Source of the DNA: Molanna angustata
Lineage: Eukaryota > Arthropoda > Insecta > Trichoptera > Molannidae
Length of the DNA: 64,000 nucleotides
Direction of reading: 5' to 3'
NCBI GenBank assembly: GCA_963576475.1
Contig: OY754974.1
Span: 10,746,904 to 10,810,903, forward strand
The notes beneath the pieces were generated by a model. The model was not told the origin of the DNA, searched no databases, and saw nothing but the letters and a program-made list of their open reading frames with translations. This document shows, one piece after another, positions 62,701 through 64,000 of the stretch (position 1 is the first letter of the stretch; every line of letters starts with the position of its first letter). Made by a program: the position numbers and the translations under genes.

Positions 62701-64000
62701 TTTATTAGGATTGTATACCGCGAAATGCGGTAAAAACCATTTTTGGTCATCGCTAAGTTCTTCGCTTGAGCAGAATATTTTCGCATAACCTTTGTTTAAA
62801 TAGTGTTCCATTTTGGCACAGTATGCATCGGCGAATTTTTCGTCTTTGTCCATTTTCTTTTCCAAAGAGAATAATCTATTCTTGGCTGTTTCATAGCTGT
62901 TTGGAAAATAATTGTTATTTTCTTTCCATAGCAGTCCCGTTTCCCACGTTAAATCCTCCCGGAGTCGTGTAGAGTTTTTTAGTATTTCGTACGCGCGCTT
63001 ATCCTCGTTACAAATCTTAGGACTTGTTATTCCCACATCGTCTAGTGTGAAACTTTTTTTAATAATTTCGCATAACTGTGAGTCCTGTAAATGTAGACTT
63101 ATTTCTCCCTTGGTCGCTGACTTTGACGCATAGCCTAACGGAACCCATCCTAATAATGTTTGTGAAAAGGAAACATTATTTTTCTTTCCATATATCAATT
63201 TTCGTGATATAATCAACTCCCAGTTATTTTGTCCAATAAGCATTTTTGGTTTCACGCCTTCTTTTAAGAGAGGTACATGTTCCGTGTTTTTGTCATTTCC
63301 TTTTATCATTACACTTTGTTCAGGCAATTTCAGCTTACTGACTGTTCGGGCATTTGCTAAATAGGATTTCTCTTGATTGGTACCCTTGACGCGGACTTGT
63401 ACTTTCATTGATCCCGGATCGTCCGAGGTCATTTCATTTACCCCTTGTAGTGAAAGGTTAGTTATAGGTCCCGTTACGCCTATGGCTTCGGCCACCTCTG
63501 ACTCCAATAATGTTACAGTACTACCATCGTCCAGAAGTGCGTATATATCAGAACTACCCAATGGTCCACTGACCGTTACGGGAACGACTTTAAGTAATAC
63601 TTTTTTGTTGTCCCACGTATTTGTTACTAATTCGGCGTTCCCTGACTCTACACCGGCCCTGGTAGTTGTCTCGTGTTGGTGATTCACGTTTACCGGAGAG
63701 TGTAGTATATTATTATTATTATTAATATTGGCGCTCTTAGCAACTTTTTCATACAATAAACTATGATATTTCAATTCTGGAAACTTTTTATATGCATGAC
63801 ATGAAAACCGTGAATGATTTTTACACAAACATTTAAAACATATTTTATTACCCTTAATAAATTCCCATCTTTGAGTGATAGGTAAATTCTTAAACTTGAC
63901 ACAATTCCATATCGCGTGATTTGTGTCCTTGCACATAAGGCAAATTGTTTTCTTATCGACCGTATTTAATACAAATTTACTATTATTATTATTATTATTA
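59737..64000 (-). CDS. BEL/Pao retrotransposon Gag-Pol polyprotein, intact frame, runs off the right edge
   Basis: One open frame of 1421 codons, extending past 64000; Gag start not seen. Counting from the Met at 63936: two CCHC knuckles (CLMCKDTNHAIWNC just before and across it, and CFKCLCKNHSRFSC); an A17-type aspartic protease with ALLDDGSTVTLLES near 137; reverse transcriptase with RLVFDAAATSKG near 420, FTADIQEMFLQI near 475 and YMDDYLDS near 540; RNase H with IFCDASEQAM near 735 and FWTDSKTVMCWL near 790; integrase with an H..H/CQRC zinc site near 1050-1080 and catalytic MDFFG, IYSDNGTNL and GGAWESLIK; then DUF5641 with LTPNHFLLGYN and VQVGDIAILCD. The order protease, RT, RNase H, integrase and the A17/DUF5641 pair define BEL/Pao. 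All catalytic motifs look intact, so the copy may be young. Confidence 0.95.
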   Translation of the reverse strand, partial: NNNNNNSKFVLNTVDKKTICLMCKDTNHAIWNCVKFKNLPITQRWEFIKGNKICFKCLCKNHSRFSCHAYKKFPELKYHSLLYEKVAKSANINNNNNILHSPVNVNHQHETTTRAGVESGNAELVTNTWDNKKVLLKVVPVTVSGPLGSSDIYALLDDGSTVTLLESEVAEAIGVTGPITNLSLQGVNEMTSDDPGSMKVQVRVKGTNQEKSYLANARTVSKLKLPEQSVMIKGNDKNTEHVPLLKEGVKPKMLIGQNNWELIISRKLIYGKKNNVSFSQTLLGWVPLGYASKSATKGEISLHLQDSQLCEIIKKSFTLDDVGITSPKICNEDKRAYEILKNSTRLREDLTWETGLLWKENNNYFPNSYETAKNRLFSLEKKMDKDEKFADAYCAKMEHYLNKGYAKIFCSSEELSDDQKWFLPHFAVYNPNKPGKLRLVFDAAATSKGTSLNDRLLVGPDLYNSLLGILFKFREEKIAFTADIQEMFLQIKICENDVPYQLFLWRGKDRSNPPAIYAMQSMIFGAKSSPCSAQYVKNTNAERFETQYPEAVDAIKRKFYMDDYLDSTSSVEKARKIINQVREIHRQGGFNITSWACNAPEALKDIPVSEQMQGIVNFERNELPIQRTLGLQWDPNTDSLSFDLSFKKIPSAIMSGEQRPTKREMLKVIMTVFDPQGILSPFTIKSKILLQNVWRSGVDWDSRLNDRNFTEWLNWLENLHSIYSVKVPRYYDINCNEICDRQLHIFCDASEQAMCCVAYGRVQQQNGNISTYFIASKTRVSPIKATSIPRLELQAALLGSRLAKTITDEHTVTYNSSYFWTDSKTVMCWLRSNSRNFKPFVAHRLGEIEELVGTDCWRWLPSKENIADEATRESSEINLSSNGRWLSGPSFLKMSYENWPKEKEEIKVNINDELLELKPAAIFSCIEFCLIDLYRFSKYLRLVRAVAYALHFIKKCRKLNNGSSASLTATDMSNAEEILIKDSQKRSFHKEIDLIRNKKPVQKESIIKELNASLDHRNILRLQGRISEIEDIALSTMFPIILDHRDRLSHLITAYYHEKSGHAGVEHVLNCIRQKYWITNGRQLVKKINFMCQRCKNVRAIPKAPIMASLPSERLQHHIRPFSYTGMDFFGHINVTIGRRKEKRYGILFTCLSTRAIHIEIAESLSTDSAILGIRRFIARRSCPTVIYSDNGTNLRGSDKELRNSIAAIDTEKLSNEMCIRKIDWKFITPGSPHHGGAWESLIKSVKRTLHVIMKDQAPRPETLHTLLLEAENIVNSRPLTHVSLDSRDSESLTPNHFLLGYNYDSPIIGEFDANELCLKKQWRIAQYFADQFWTRWVKEYLPTLVKRPKWFDILPPVQVGDIAILCDSSFPRNTWPRGIITAVYPGKDNQVRVVDIKTKSGTYRRPVTKIAILDVKTQH

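Overview
This is an AT-rich nuclear window from an insect, most probably a moth or butterfly (Lepidoptera). The evidence is a takeout-family gene with GT-AG introns, many GTAGGTACCTAC-type words, and a mobile-element load of RTE-like and CR1/jockey-like LINEs, BEL/Pao, piggyBac, Helitron, mariner, Harbinger, tRNA-derived SINEs and foldback MITEs. The order is an inference; the sequence itself names no species. There is no operon-like organisation and no tRNA, rRNA or CRISPR locus.

Host genes. One takeout/JHBP-like gene (a secreted carrier of hydrophobic ligands) lies on the minus strand. It can be rebuilt from five exons spread over 27.9 kb: 38888-38993, 29378-29618, 25669-25799, 16880-17032 and 11096-11247. 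All splice sites are GT-AG, the phases agree, and the coding length is 783 nt (260 aa). Inside its third intron, on the opposite strand, is a small two-exon gene for a secreted cysteine-rich peptide (22663-22698 plus 22958-23185, 87 aa, 13 Cys). A second copy of its promoter and signal-peptide exon lies 3.9 kb upstream (18719-18754), with no second exon of its own.

Layout. 0-9 kb: LINE tails, repeat families A and B, a broken mariner transposase, and an RTE-like fragment split by a MITE that itself holds another MITE. 9.2-10.7 kb: a 43-bp minisatellite. 11-39 kb: the takeout gene, with introns filled by tandem arrays (11.6-13.6 kb and an 89-bp satellite at 15 kb), a 1.86-kb Helitron (19806-21668), SINEs, a 190-bp potential Z-DNA tract and two 5'-truncated CR1/jockey-like LINEs. 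39-54 kb: degraded LINEs, a Harbinger remnant, a foldback element with 49-bp perfect arms and a 33-bp minisatellite. 54-59 kb: a GC-rich block, a complete non-autonomous piggyBac element, and a solo LTR. 59.2-64 kb: the 3' LTR and nearly the whole pol region of a BEL/Pao retrotransposon with an open frame that leaves the window at its right edge.

Most of the sequence is therefore transposon-derived. The parts most worth following up are the rebuilt takeout gene, the nested cysteine-rich gene with its duplicated first exon, the Helitron with a matched empty site, and the three-layer nested insertion at 5.2-6.5 kb.
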